Shown here: positions 26,101 through 35,182 of the stretch, one piece after another | How the letters are laid out: every line of letters starts with the position of its first letter | Position numbering within the stretch: the first letter of the stretch is position 1 | NCBI GenBank assembly: GCA_018105865.1 | Contig: CM030868.1 | Coordinates: 4,991,531 to 5,055,530 of the forward strand | Source: Metaphire vulgaris | Lineage: Eukaryota > Annelida > Clitellata > Crassiclitellata > Megascolecidae | DNA length: 64,000 bases | Direction: 5' to 3' | Notes under the pieces: generated by a model | Seen by the model: the letters and a program-made list of their open reading frames with translations, nothing else | Told to the model about the DNA's origin: nothing | Database searches by the model: none | Translations under genes and position numbers: made by a program

Positions 26101-27603
26101 GTTGGGCCAAGTAACCCTATTGCATTCGTGAATTTGGTTGAGTACGGTCTGAATCATGATTGGTTGGGTTGGATGAGTTTTGTAAAATGTATGTGACTAT
26201 CAGTACTGGCAAGTCTGCTAATACTGTACTTTAAAGCACAAGAAATGCAAGAATTCAAAACTATATGCAAACATTTGCATAATTTATTGTAATTTCAATC
26301 TGCTCATTTAACTGAGACTGCATATTTTACACCTACAAGATTACTTTCTAATATTCATTTTTTAACCCCTTAACTGGATGCCCCGAGTAACGCTCGTCCA
26401 TTTTACATTGAGTTACAAATAGTTGCCCAGTTAAGAGGTTAAGAAAAGCAACCATATAAAGAATTCAAGAATACAGCATCATTACTTTTATAGATACTAG
26501 AGTTATGAAACGTGGGGTGGGCTGTGAGAGCAGCTAAGGGTGGCAGTTAGTTAGGTGCGGGGATATTGAGAACAGACTGTGGTGGATTTGGGGATCTGGT
26601 ATTTGTGATAGGAAGAAAAGACCCATATATATCCCATTTTTCTTGCATATAATTTTATGGCCCATTGAGCCACATGTTTATTATCAGTAAACTTTTAATA
26701 ACATCTGACATCTAAGATAAGTGTTTACCAACTAGGCTCATATAACCCTATATCAAAACATTGATGAAAGACCAATAATTCCACGACTTTCACTTTCTAA
26801 ATGTCAAATTTTACAGCATATAAGCAATTCACAAACATTTCGAATAAGCTCTTATCTTCACAATATGTGAAACCGCTGCAAAATCGATCGATGTTACTTA
26901 AAAAACACCATAGCTCGGCAAAAACAAAAAAATGAGTACCGTAAACCAAATACAGAAAATGTAACCCAAAAGGGAGTCCATGAATGAAGTATTTGAATGC
27001 ACATAATATGCTATGATATTCTCATGATATAATAATAATAATTATTATTATTATTATTTAAGACAATTTATATAGCGCAGTAATACAACTGGAGCGAAAG
27101 TCAAGAGCGCTTTACAAAGGAGTATAAATACGGTATTTACAAATAGCCCACTAAAGATCTGTGCTCGATCTGTAGATTTCAACAATGCTTCACACACCTG
27201 CAATTGTGTATCTGTCCATGTAGTTGATAAGATTTGCCAGCAGCAAGATTCCCAGGATCATATTTCGCCTGGCGTTGCCACGACAGCACCCGCGTTCTTT
27301 TTCCTGACATATTTCTCCGTCTTTCCCGAGCAAACTCTTCTCCTGCTCGACGTTCCTCTGAGGAACGCCCACGACGTAGCCGTTTCCATAGAGACCGCCG
27401 CTCCCTTTCAGCCTGCTCAGAACCGGCAGTGACCCGAAGATGGAGATGGAAGGGACCCCGGGCACCGGAGCCCCCGACTGAGACAGATGTCGACTTCGTA
27501 CCGCATTCCCATTCGAGATTGTTAGCTGCATGTCGCTCTCTGTATAAGCGGGCGTATTTTCGGTCGTACTGAAAATGACGTTGCTATGATCGCCTTTTCC
27601 CAT
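13088..27603 (-). CDS. SPNS1: Spinster-family MFS transporter (SPNS), 11 coding exons
   Basis: Exons, 5' to 3' on the minus strand: 27603-27198, 21580-21378, 20774-20623, 19131-19065, 18584-18442, 18015-17887, 17161-16966, 15635-15570, 15326-15228, 14273-14099 and 13329-13088. All introns are GT-AG and all phases join, giving about 625 residues (human SPNS1 is 528). Family marks seen: [10 protein letters not shown] at the end of helix 1, the MFS motif-A loop [62 protein letters not shown], and [17 protein letters not shown] followed by [11 protein letters not shown]. Spinster proteins are 12-helix transporters: SPNS1 moves lysophospholipids out of lysosomes and SPNS2 exports sphingosine-1-phosphate. 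The paralogue choice here is tentative. The N-terminus (about 100 residues) and the C-terminal tail (about 80, Ser/Glu-rich) are hydrophilic and not conserved. The frame stays open up to 27717, where a TTTGTAG acceptor at about 27704 suggests an upstream non-coding exon. The Met at 27603 was chosen because its context (GAGGTGATGG) is good. The introns hold LINE, 5S-SINE and MITE insertions. Confidence 0.93.
13626..13922 (-). mobile_element. 5S rRNA-derived SINE
   Basis: On the minus strand, 13922-13815 matches 5S rRNA: AGTTAAGCAACACCGTGTTC, then GGTTAGTACTTGGGTGGGTG and GGCCATCCTGGGA, including the internal-control-region core. The 5' third is rearranged, and about 190 bp of non-5S tail follows (GGAGATCAGCGCCGGACCTT...). 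The tail recurs alone at 34896-34985, which makes a SINE3-like element more likely than a true 5S gene. Located in an SPNS intron. Confidence 0.65.
14099..14273 (-). CDS. SPNS1: SPNS exon 10: last membrane helix
   Basis: Encodes [20 protein letters not shown], then [20 protein letters not shown] and [18 protein letters not shown]. This is the final helix followed by a basic cytoplasmic stretch. The acceptor is CTATCTAG/GTTTCC and the donor AAAAG/GTTGGC. Confidence 0.88.
14388..14467. mobile_element. 80-bp TTAA-flanked palindromic MITE
   Basis: TTAACCCCTTAACTGTGGAT ... CGGTTAAGGGGTTAA, with CCCGGATATATCCG inside. Located in the last SPNS intron. Confidence 0.75.
14797..15060. repeat. Dispersed repeat, copy 1
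   Basis: Shares TTAGGCGCTATGTATTTC, GGATTTCCACTTTGT and CCTTCTCATAGGCAATCTAT with 52727-52960. Probably a retroelement 3' end; identity unknown. Confidence 0.5.
15228..15326 (-). CDS. SPNS1: SPNS exon 9 (99 bp)
   Basis: Encodes [20 protein letters not shown] and [13 protein letters not shown], the most conserved C-terminal block of the family. The acceptor is CTCTCTAG/TGCATC and the donor CTT/GTAAGT. Confidence 0.92.
15570..15635 (-). CDS. SPNS1: SPNS exon 8 (66 bp)
   Basis: Encodes [20 protein letters not shown] and LL. The acceptor is TTTTCTAG/GTGATG and the donor CTGTTG/GTCAGT. The intron upstream contains a decayed LINE tail (15779-16128). Confidence 0.9.
15779..16128 (+). pseudogene. 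Non-LTR retrotransposon tail (LINE ORF2 C-terminus)
   Basis: Reads [20 protein letters not shown], then a stop, then (another frame) [20 protein letters not shown] and [19 protein letters not shown]. The WTGHILRM...GRPK..W.D...DR..WR pattern is the usual C-terminus of reverse-transcriptase proteins. Stops and frame changes show that it is dead. Located in an SPNS intron. Confidence 0.75.
16350..16430. mobile_element. TTAA-flanked palindromic MITE
   Basis: TTAACCCCTTAACTGGGCAA ... TGCCCAGTTAACGGGTTAA. Located in an SPNS intron. Confidence 0.72.
16966..17161 (-). CDS. SPNS1: SPNS exon 7
   Basis: Encodes [20 protein letters not shown], then [20 protein letters not shown] and [12 protein letters not shown]. 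The [11 protein letters not shown] block is a strong Spinster mark. The acceptor is AATTGTAG/CGTCAG and the donor CCATGG/GTTAGT. Confidence 0.92.
17282..17395. repeat. About 21-bp tandem repeat, five copies
   Basis: The unit TAATCGTAAATAAAATGTAAC with growing divergence to the right. Located in an SPNS intron. Confidence 0.85.
17583..17860. repeat. Fold-back element with TTAATCCC repeats
   Basis: The left arm repeats CACTTAATCCCAG about six times (17590-17700); the right arm holds the complement (GTGACTGGGATTAAATGGCT, 17821-17850). Located in an SPNS intron beside exon 6. Confidence 0.6.
17887..18015 (-). CDS. SPNS1: SPNS exon 6
   Basis: Encodes [20 protein letters not shown] and [20 protein letters not shown], matching the SLGFTAVAFVTGSLALWAP segment of SPNS1 (helix 7). 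The acceptor is TGTACAG/CAAAAG and the donor GCTAC/GTAAGT. Confidence 0.9.
18442..18584 (-). CDS. SPNS1: SPNS exon 5
   Basis: Encodes [20 protein letters not shown], then [20 protein letters not shown] and DVLYLMK. This is helix 6 and the start of the central cytoplasmic loop. The acceptor is TTCTAG/GTGACC and the donor AAACA/GTAAGT. Confidence 0.9.
19065..19131 (-). CDS. SPNS1: SPNS exon 4 (67 bp)
   Basis: Encodes [20 protein letters not shown] and LR, matching the SGLGYIAGS segment of vertebrate SPNS1. The acceptor is ATTTTAG/TGGTCT and the donor AGA/GTAAGT. It is too short to show up in a simple ORF scan. Confidence 0.9.
20155..20460. repeat. Compound (TA)n/(GA)n/(CA)n microsatellite
   Basis: A 300-bp dinucleotide block with abrupt switches (TA to GA at about 20217, back to TA at about 20295, CA at about 20369). 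Located in an SPNS intron. Confidence 0.95.
20623..20774 (-). CDS. SPNS1: SPNS exon 3: helices 4-5
   Basis: Encodes [20 protein letters not shown], then [20 protein letters not shown] and [10 protein letters not shown]. The acceptor is CGATAG/AAATAC and the donor GGAAG/GTTAGG. The [16 protein letters not shown] block is diagnostic of Spinster proteins. Confidence 0.92.
21378..21580 (-). CDS. SPNS1: SPNS exon 2: helices 2-3 and MFS motif A
   Basis: Encodes [20 protein letters not shown], then [20 protein letters not shown] and GSFIPSD. The acceptor is TATGATACAG/GTGTTC and the donor GAC/GTGAGT. The acceptor lies at the edge of a 39-bp tandem array that repeats it. Confidence 0.92.
21581..21695. 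repeat. 39-bp tandem repeat, three copies, at SPNS exon 2 acceptor
   Basis: The unit CTGTATCATAAATAAAACAA + TATTACCTTTATGGAGTAC is repeated three times. On the minus strand each unit contains TTTATTTATGATACAG, the acceptor that precedes exon 2. Confidence 0.9.
21721..21957. mobile_element. hAT-like element with GGTTAACCG subterminal repeats
   Basis: Ends TAAGGTTGTTAAGACCG / GGACCAGTTAACCATTAACA then ACCTTA; the units GGACCGGTTAACCG and ACATCAAAGCGCTTTGATG recur. Located just upstream of SPNS exon 2, in intron 1. Confidence 0.6.
22030..22204. mobile_element. Pogo/Tigger-like MITE (divergent), SPNS intron 1
   Basis: 175 bp, ends CAGTAGAACCTCATTATAAC / TATAACAAAATTTTACTG. The left flank TA is kept; the right one is worn to CA. 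Confidence 0.75.
22962..23119. repeat. (GTA)n/(GCA)n microsatellite
   Basis: About 158 bp in SPNS intron 1; long serine, valine and tyrosine frames across it are artefacts. Confidence 0.95.
24809..24908. mobile_element. Divergent TTAA-flanked MITE
   Basis: TTAACCCATTTCCCGTTTGC ... GGTAAAGGGTTAA with a longer, diverged middle. Located in SPNS intron 1. Confidence 0.5.
24905..25090 (-). pseudogene. Degraded LINE tail
   Basis: The reverse complement has GGGAAAGACCAAAGGAAGAC and AACAGGAATGAATGGC, echoing the GRPR...NRNEW pattern of LINE C-termini; frames are broken. Located in SPNS intron 1. Confidence 0.5.
26362..26442. mobile_element. TTAA-flanked palindromic MITE
   Basis: TTAACCCCTTAACTGGATGC ... 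GCCCAGTTAAGAGGTTAA. Located in SPNS intron 1. Confidence 0.72.
27027..27128. repeat. (ATT)n-ending dispersed repeat, copy 1
   Basis: (ATT)n joined to GACAATTTATATAGCGCAGT and GTCAAGAGCGCTTTACAAAG. Nearly the same unit lies at 35630-35700 in reverse. Confidence 0.6.
27198..27603 (-). CDS. SPNS1: SPNS exon 1: N-terminal tail and first membrane helix
   Basis: Begins [11 protein letters not shown], has about 100 hydrophilic residues, then the helix [22 protein letters not shown]. The donor is GCAG/GTGTGT at 27197 (phase 1). The open frame extends upstream to 27717 without a stop, so a longer N-terminus is possible. Confidence 0.85.
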
Positions 27604-27717
27604 CACCTCAAAAATCCAGTCGGGAAAACGGAATACTTGGTTGACGCTGAACGAAGAAAGTCTGCAGGAAATTGCAGGTGTCTCACTCTCAAACTCTACA
27701 AATAACAGCGATAACAA

Positions 27718-29089
27718 TCACTAAAAATTGCTGCATGTTTTCTAAGGCATTGTTCACTCAAGCCCATTGCTATTATTGATCTTGACTCTGCATGATATTG
27801 TCTAACACATAAAATTTATCTGATAACATAATAGGTGAAGAGCAGTGGAAAAAAGTGGAAATCAATGAAAATGAACTATGCGTAGAGAATAAATCTGTTC
27901 TTTTTGTCGTACTACATCTCACATTGTAAAAGTCATGCACAGATAAGGTCGATCTCAATGAAGACAATACTAGTTGACTCCAAAGCCAGGAGTGCCTCTG
28001 AGTAGAAATATAAGAGGTGCCATACAAATGCTACATTACATTACATTACATTACAACATAAATACATGAACATCAAGCTTTCATCATCGTTATTTTATTT
28101 TATTTATGGTGTCTAGAAGTGCACAGGATGTTATTTATTGTTCACAACTGAATCTTAAAATAAATTGCATAAATATCTGACCAGTTATTTATATGAGTAT
28201 GGCTTCAACAGAAATGAGTAGTGAATACTGGAAATTAGTGTAAGAGAATATATAAGAAAAAAGCAGAATAAAGTCAGAAAATGCTCATAATTTAGCATCC
28301 TGCAGACATGGCTCACCATGCAGAGGATAAGCTCTACACAGGTGTGACTTTCCAACTCTGGTTTAGTACCCAGGGTATGGAGATTCTATGTTTGGGCAGT
28401 CACTGGCAAGGACTAGAAGCTGAAATGGTCAATATAATGTGTCAAGTTTAGAAGTGCTTTGATAAGCAATAGGCAGTGAAGCCAATATATAGCTGTCTAC
28501 CAAGTGAGCCGCTACAACAAATACCTGTCAAAGCAGCAGCACACAATTATCAAATCACACAACAACCAATTGGTCAGACGTACACAGAAAGGGATGGTAA
28601 GGGATCGGATATGACGGAAAAGTGCTGGAGAAAAATCATTCACAGACATTCAGCTACAGGAGCCTTAAAAATTAGATGAGATATTACATTATTGAATTGA
28701 ATTGATTGGATTGAATTTTATTTCCAAAGTAAGCAGACAGTAATCATCAATCTGATTACAAATATATATATATATATATACTTAATTAAAGTGAAAAAAA
28801 TGAAAAAAGACATTACATTGTTCACAGTTAACTACAGACAAATGGACATTACCATGAGCAAAATGAAACAAACAAGATTAACCTAAGTTATCCTAGGATC
28901 CCGATAGTTGGTTAACCTATAATGTCACATTATTATATAATCACTATTGTACATATGATCAAGGATCAAGAGGAACTTCCATAATTGGCTATGTAATATT
29001 TCACAAAACAAGGAGAACATTCCATATCGGCAATTCTGAGAGTTCATCAATAATTCTTTATTTGCATGTGATGAAGAAATGAAGGAACC
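27718..29089. other. SPNS 5' flank, no gene seen
   Basis: AT-rich with short ATTACATTACATTAC repeats at 28031-28055. No coding signal was recognised. Confidence 0.4.
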
Positions 29090-29530
29090 AAAAACAGGGT
29101 TAAATAATTTCTGCTACCAACGCTCATTTGCGCACTCGGCCCTACTCTCACGGACGCTCGTGAACAATCTGACACACTGCGCCGTGCCCCAATCCCATAG
29201 TAGCGCTAAAAAATGTGGCCGACTTACGTACTTCCTACGGCTTGCGTCCCGTAGGAACTACGTGGCCGGGTAGATTCAAAGGCGACTAACACGGTCGGAT
29301 AAGAGCGAAATAACGGTTGCGACCGTCGAAGCCAACCTCACCTCTTCGACGTTTTCCATTGACTATCAAAACTTAAAATAACCCGGAGACTAAATGGACT
29401 TTTTAAACGTAGCCATCATCATTATGCCGGTCCATTAATGAGAAGATCAACAGCCGTACGCACGCCCAGCCACTCCAGCGACGCCCTCGCCAATATTAGA
29501 ACGACACTCGCTATTGGTTGAACAGATCTT
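29090..29530 (-). promoter_or_regulatory. Possible SPNS promoter region (CpG-richer segment)
   Basis: This stretch is clearly richer in CpG than the AT-rich DNA on both sides and lies about 1.5-2 kb upstream of the first SPNS coding exon. A non-coding first exon is inferred from the acceptor at about 27704. No TATA box or initiator is claimed; this is inference from base composition and position. Confidence 0.25.
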
Positions 29531-30606
29531 GACCTACATCGCAAGAGCGTCAGACTACGGTTTCTATTGGTCAGACCGTAGTCAATAATACCTTATAATT
29601 TCAAAATTGCACCTTCGCTACGTCAATGGCGCCCTTGTATCTTGGTACGGAAGCTTCTCAAATTAAATATTTTTTATTATATTGTAAAAGTATTTTATTA
29701 GGATATCTCCTGTGTTTAAAAATCCACTAAAGCCATAAATTTGAAATCACTGAAAGAAACCAATAAAACTATTAAAATCAAATAAAACATAACATAACAT
29801 AACATGGTTTAAAGTGGTTCAGTAGGGACTGCCCTGTGTGAGAACTGAGAACCACTGTTTTCCCCGTCCAATCTAATATCCTAAACTACTGAGGTTTATT
29901 TTGAACTCGTCCAAAGCCATTATGCCATAGGGCATGGGTAAATCGTTGATCGGGCTTGATTCGAATCACGTTCGTGACAGTTATTGTCAATTCAGTTACC
30001 AAGAAGTCCAGTGTTAAATCTGTAAATAGTTTTTTAAATACTTCATAGATATGTGTAAGACTATATCTGTAGGTAGACTATTGCCTGGCTGATCATATAC
30101 CTTTCCCATAGCTAATTTAAGAAAGGCTGAGCGCCTAAGAATAAGCAGCTACTGTTGTGCCTCCAAAGGCGCTATAGAAATCCACGAAATTTTACTTCCT
30201 TATCATAGTTCCGCCTATTCTCGTGTTTATCATGTGGAATTCGTTCAGCAGACTACGGTATCAGAAGAGGGGCGTGGCTACCATCGCCTCACAACAAATC
30301 AGCCAAAGGTACATCTGCACTATGCAAATGAGTCGTCAGAAGCACTTGCCCGTTCGTTGCTAACGCATGGTATGTCGTCATCACGTGGTCACCATCGTGA
30401 GGCATGACGTTGTGTGTGTCAGTGGGTGTGTGTGTGTGTGTGTGGGGTCGTTTAAGTGCTATCATGATTCATGAAATAAGAGGTTATCCAATACCATCGG
30501 ACCAGAGCACGTGCTCCTGTTTGCGATTTTTGATTGACAGATAAGATAAAAATTTTATTTGCGGCAAAGTGGGCAAATGACTAACAATAAAAATATACTG
30601 TATAAC

Positions 30607-30902
30607 CAGTGGCGGTTCCACCATGTTGACGACTGGGGATGCATCCCCCACCGGGGTTCCGGATGACCTTTTTTACTTGTCAATTATTTTCCGGTGAGTT
30701 TTTTTAATTTAGTGAAAAATACTGTGAATTACCGTCTTTTTTTAGCTTGTCGGCCTTTTTTGCAAGGTTTATTAACATTTAGTGGGAACAATGACCTTTC
30801 CCTCTCTTTTCTTTTGTTTTTTTTCTTCTTAACTTTGCATCCCCAACACCAACTTCCTATAAATTTTTTAATCCCCACCAAGAATTCCTGGAACCGCCAC
30901 AG
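30607..30902. mobile_element. hAT MITE, CAGTGGCGGTTCCAC long form, TSD tgtataac
   Basis: 296 bp with exact 8-bp duplications (30599-30606, 30903-30910). Homologous to 4986; the module is at 30662. Confidence 0.82.
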
Positions 30903-30917
30903 TGTATAACTGTAATG

Positions 30918-30935
30918 ATATAATAATAGTAATTA

Positions 30936-31029
<94 letters not shown>

Positions 31030-31046
31030 TTCATCATCATCATCGT
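30918..31046. repeat. (ATT)n to (ATC)n microsatellite
   Basis: An abrupt change of unit at about 31000; follows the end of the MITE at 30902. Confidence 0.95.
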
Positions 31047-31182
31047 TATCACCATTTAAGCGCCCTTGACTATGTTATGGTAATATAAAAGCTATAAAAA
31101 TTGTCATGAACAATAACAATAATAACTCATTTAACCGGATTTTAAGTGGTTTAGTGTTACCTCTGTTGTGGGGCAGCAGCAA

Positions 31183-31471
31183 CAGTGGCGTAACGTGGGG
31201 GGGGCGGGGGGGGGCACTTTGTTGACTGCCCCCCGGGCCCCGGGCGGGGGGGCCCCCAAAGAGGGGTCTAAGCTAGGGTTAGGTTAGGGTTAACCCTAGG
31301 TTAGGGTTAGGGTTAGGCTTAACCCTAACAACCCTAACCATAGAAGTGAACGTCCTGGCGACCTTTTTTTTTTTTTTTTTTTTGCTCGTCAGCCCGAAAC
31401 TTTGGAACTTTCTTTGGGGCCCCCATGACAAAGATGCCCCCCGGGCCCCCAAAAGTCACGCTACGCCACTG
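31183..31471. mobile_element. hAT MITE, CAGTGGCGTAAC family, TSD agcagcaa
   Basis: 289 bp with exact duplications (31175-31182, 31472-31479). It contains TTAGGG-type repeats in both orientations (31270-31342) and the module with an expanded T run (31362-31391). Confidence 0.82.
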
Positions 31472-31885
31472 AGCAGCAATAAGCTTAAAATTTAAAACTT
31501 AAAATAGGCCTAGCCTACAGTTGTCATTACAACTACACTGTTACTTACGTGAACTCTTGACATCTGTTCATGTTACGACTTACAATCGATTACTTAGGCA
31601 CTATTTGGTTTTATCTTAGCGATGACTTACTTACTGTAGGCCTAGATAACATCACAGCACAAAAACAACGACCTGCTCTAAATCAATAGTTCTTTTTCTG
31701 TTTTGAGAGCACGTCTTGACAACTGGAACCTCAGGTAGTCAGTCAATCAGACTATGTCGTTATAAGCCTATAAGGCATACTTTACTATCGGCGTTCGACT
31801 GTCTGATAATTGATTTTGTATTTAATAGAGCAAGGGCGTGGATAGATGGAGGGATGGAAGGACGATTACCCCGGGTCCCAAGAAC

Positions 31886-32051
31886 CAAGGGCGTAGCCAG
31901 GAATTTGATTTGGGAGGGTATAAATCTTAACTATAAACCACATAAACCATTTAAAACACATATACCCTCATGTAAATCACATAAAAAACTTTAAAATAGA
32001 CTGATTTTGGGGGGTATATATACCGATATACCCCCCGTCGCTACGCCCCTG
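31886..32051. mobile_element. hAT MITE, CAGGGGCGTAGC family, TSD ccaagaac
   Basis: 166 bp with exact 8-bp duplications (31878-31885, 32052-32059). Confidence 0.85.
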
Positions 32052-32382
32052 CCAAGAACATGACGGGCTCTGCAGTCCGATTCAGCAGAAATAAGGCATC
32101 AACACAGAGCCGGGGCGCGTGACTTTGGGGGCCCCCTGCAACTTTTTACGAGGGGGCCCTGCAACGTTTTTGAAAATGAAAAGTCTTGACAAGCAAACAA
32201 GGTCGCTGAACCGATTGACAAACAAGCAAAAAGAGTTCAAAAGGTGTACACAGTACACACAAGCATAGAAACACAGTGATTGCGCCGCAGCAACCCTAAA
32301 TTAAACTCTTCTTTGCAATAACTTACTTGGAATAACTTAAGAATAAGAAAAATGAAAACTCTTACATATCCGAGGTCGGCGT

Positions 32383-32576
32383 GGCCCCCTGCGGCCGGCG
32401 GGGGCCCCTGCGGCCGCAGGCCTTGCAGACCCCGTGCACGCGCCGGGTCTGCTTCAACATCTTCCGAAAACAACTCCCCACGCCCAGAAGGAAACACACT
32501 TTATCAGACGCACGCCCTTTCACACTTTCACACTCGACGGCATCCAGTGTTTTATCCAGGACGCCCATGTCGATTA
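32383..32576 (-). CDS. Possible GC-rich exon, unrecognised
   Basis: A GC-rich island. From an ATG at about 32571 it reads MGVLDKTLDAVECESVKGRA, then SDKVCFLLGVGSCFRKMLKQ, then a basic, Gly/Arg/Pro-rich stretch, and meets a good donor (GGATAT/GTAAGAG) at about 32366-32372. No partner exon and no homology were recognised. A chance open frame in a GC-rich spot is a real alternative. Confidence 0.25.
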
Positions 32577-32714
32577 GTTTGATAGTAGGGAGCAATGAGA
32601 GCCGGTCGCATGGCTCAGTACAGTGGGGCGCGGGGTAGCGCGAAATTAGATTCAAAGTTATCATTTTTTAAACCAATGTCTCCATCTCACAGGCCTTGAA
32701 AGTTGCAAAAAAGG

Positions 32715-32780
32715 CACATCATCGTCGTCATCATCATCATCATCATCACCATCATCATCATTATCGACGACGACGACCTA
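32715..32780. repeat. (ATC)n/(ACG)n microsatellite
   Basis: Short, impure ATC repeats followed by GACGACGAC. Confidence 0.85.
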
Positions 32781-33261
32781 ATGGAATAGGCCTAATAATA
32801 AGCATAAGTTTGAACATTGCTTCGATGCCTGTAGGCCTATTTTGTCGCTTGCTCTTCGTTTTATGAACGGGAAAATTAAATCTGTTTTCGCATTTGGCGT
32901 TTAATTCTTCACCACCTAACTTCTGCTTGTGCACTTGGCAAGTTGACAGTTTAGCGGAAGTTCCTTATAGCCCTATATAAATTGATAGGCGACGTAAATT
33001 AAAGGTTTCTTGTTGAGCAAACGAGAATCGTCAAACACTGGCCTCGCAAAGCGCTATATGATTAGGCTATTCAGACGATTAAGCTTCTTCGACTACGACC
33101 GATGTGTCCGAAAGACGAACTTGTCCTAAATTCGATCCGAATTACACCCGTGTGATTATTTGAATTTGAATTTTATTTTACAAAATTTTACAATTTCATA
33201 TTCGCCTAGCTGATGGCGACGCAATGCGTCAGAACCGAATTACTTGGTCGTGAGGTAAAAA

Positions 33262-33263
33262 CC

Positions 33264-33298
<35 letters not shown>
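33262..33298. repeat. (GAT)n microsatellite
   Basis: About 12 units. Confidence 0.9.
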
Positions 33299-33676
33299 AT
33301 GGTGGTGGCGAGCATAAGTTTGAGCTGCATTATATTTGAAAATAATATTTTAAAAAATGTATATGTCTGCAATCCTCCATACACGGCTTATATTAAAATG
33401 ATTAGTGCTTTATCCAATTCTAGTTGACAATAAGTTTGCAGGGTCGTGGCATGTTACAAATTATAATACAAAACCGGTGAAGTGGGTCGCAGTTCCAAAA
33501 AGTTTGTAAACCTCGATCTGTTGTAAAGTAAAAGGCACGAATATGGCTACTCTTTTAATTTGTCAAGTTACTGTTAAGAAGGCTAGTCAAAAGCTTAAGC
33601 AGAGTAATAATTGCAATGTCTTTTTACGTTTCGAGCTTCTGTGTCGTGCTATAAAGTTTAGTGTTAATCTCACGAC

Positions 33677-33844
33677 CAGTGTTTATTCTAGGCCTTTGGG
33701 GGTGAATCCCCCAAGTTTTAAAATCCCCCAAATTTGTATATGTTGGCTTGGGGATGGAAATCCCCCCAAAAAGCGTGGAGAGACAAATCTTGCCCCCCAA
33801 CATTCAAACTCCCCCCAATGTCAAGGTGGCTAGAATAAACACTG
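33677..33844. mobile_element. MITE with CAGTGTTTATTCTAG ends, 9-bp TSD tctcacgac
   Basis: 168 bp with exact 9-bp duplications (33668-33676, 33845-33853). The interior has GGGGATGGAAATCCCCCC. Confidence 0.85.
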
Positions 33845-33876
33845 TCTCACGACACTGCGTGACAGCGACCGACTTG

Positions 33877-34264
33877 TCACCCGAGAACGGCGTTCAAAGC
33901 CCCCTTGAAGGCATGGAACTCTGCGGGGAGTTTCCCCTCCAACTGCCCGTGCCAATGATTTCTGATGCCCTGAAGCCACTGCGAGTCACCGGATTGGTTT
34001 TGTCCCGAGAGAAATCTTCTCACGGCCTGGCCTTTCGCCTGGTTTGACCCTGACGGTATCTCCTGCATGTTGTGCCTGTCGTTGAAAAAGTCGATCAGTG
34101 CGCCCAGATGTGCCTTGCTGTAAGGGGACAGTCTGTTCAGGGCAGCGACGATCAGCTGGAGTTCCACGAGGTGATCCATTTCGTAGCCAGGCCTGTTCGA
34201 AGGGTGTTTGGTCCTCTTTCTACCAGCCGCTTCCAACAAACTGTCGACTGTGTACATGGCAACC
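33877..34264 (-). CDS. HNH-nuclease-like exon, about 126 residues
   Basis: The acceptor TCTTATTAG/GGTTGC precedes a Met in good context (GCCATGT, at 34257) and an open frame ending HAFKGALNAVLG and a stop. Counting from that Met, YEMDHLVELQ (D28-H29), then FFNDRHNMQEIPSGSNQAKG (N63, N72, K75), fits the DH...N...N-x2-KG layout of HNH/beta-beta-alpha-metal nucleases. An in-frame upstream exon is possible but was not found. The exon sits between MITEs and its 3' edge abuts the MITE at 33677-33844. It might be a domesticated or horizontally acquired nuclease domain, or the end of a longer gene. The motif match is by eye; no family name is claimed. Confidence 0.5.
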
Positions 34265-34337
34265 CTAATAAGACAACAAGACAGCCAGAACCATAGATAT
34301 AATATTATATGGCAAATTTTAAGGGCTGATTGCATGG

Positions 34338-34602
34338 CAGAGGCGGATCTAGGGGGTGCAGGGGGTACAGATATTCCCGGGCGCCGAGATAGGGGCGCCA
34401 AAATTGGTTTAAGGTAGGATGTTCCGCTACGGGTGATGACTGTTTCTTGCTTGTCAGGGTATTCGCGAAGTTGAATGAAGAACGAAGGGGCGCCAAAATG
34501 GGCGGAACGGCGCTTTTTTACTTCTTATGATTTTCGTTAAGTTGAGGGGGCGACATCAGTATGCTTTGTCTCCGGGCGCCGGACACCCTAGCTCCGCCTC
34601 TG
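34338..34602. mobile_element. hAT MITE, CAGAGGCGGATCTAG family, TSD 7/8
   Basis: Ends CAGAGGCGGATCTAGGG / CCTAGCTCCGCCTCTG, with flanks ttgcatgg and ttacatgg. Homologous to 44077; the module is at 34435. Confidence 0.78.
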
Positions 34603-34605
34603 TTA

Positions 34606-34869
34606 CATGGACGTCATTTCACTGTTTTTAGGGTTGGGAAAGACACTTTCGACCTGACGAGTTTGCGAAAAAGTTGATGTTTTTTTGCTTACCAGTCTTT
34701 TTATGGCATTTATTAATTAACATCAGACCTCTTTAGGGTGCGTAGAGCAAGACAAACTAGTCAATTTGCATTGTAAAACTTTAAAAAACATAAACATTCG
34801 CGAAAAATTTTTCACCTAAAAATTAGGGGGGGGGGCGCAACGGCCCCCTGTCCCCAAATGACGTCCCTG
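34606..34869. mobile_element. hAT-like MITE, CAGGGACGTCATTT family
   Basis: Ends CATGGACGTCATTTCACTG / AAATGACGTCCCTG; homologous to 62406. It directly abuts the previous element. A worn module is at 34675. Confidence 0.65.
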
Positions 34870-34895
34870 GCTGATTGAGAGTAAATGAACTCTAA

Positions 34896-34985
34896 AGGTG
34901 TCCCCGTACTCGAACGAGCGTATAGGATCAGGCGCTGATCTCCGTGTACTTGGCAATCTCCGACGAGCAAAGAGACGTCGTTAAG
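34896..34985 (-). repeat. Tail fragment of the 5S-derived SINE
   Basis: Shares GGCGCTGATCTCC(C)GTA, CGAACGAGCGTA and AGAGACG with 13626-13690. Confidence 0.5.
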
Positions 34986-35182
34986 AAATTCTTCGCACAT
35001 TTACATATTTTCGTCGATCATGCTACCAAGCAACCCCCCCCCCCCCCACCACCCCAATTACTCAACGCTTTTATGCAAATCCAACGACCGGTCTCTGCCA
35101 AAATAGAGGGGGACTCTCCCCGTGGCTACGTCAACTTTGCAGTTTATAGGCCTAGGTCTACTCTTATATGACCTTATGTTCA

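Larger units (their letters stand above)
22644..27197. other. SPNS intron 1, remaining part
   Basis: AT-rich. Besides the listed repeats it holds GGGTTGGGTT-type repeats at 25990-26190. No exon was seen between 21580 and 27198. Confidence 0.5.
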
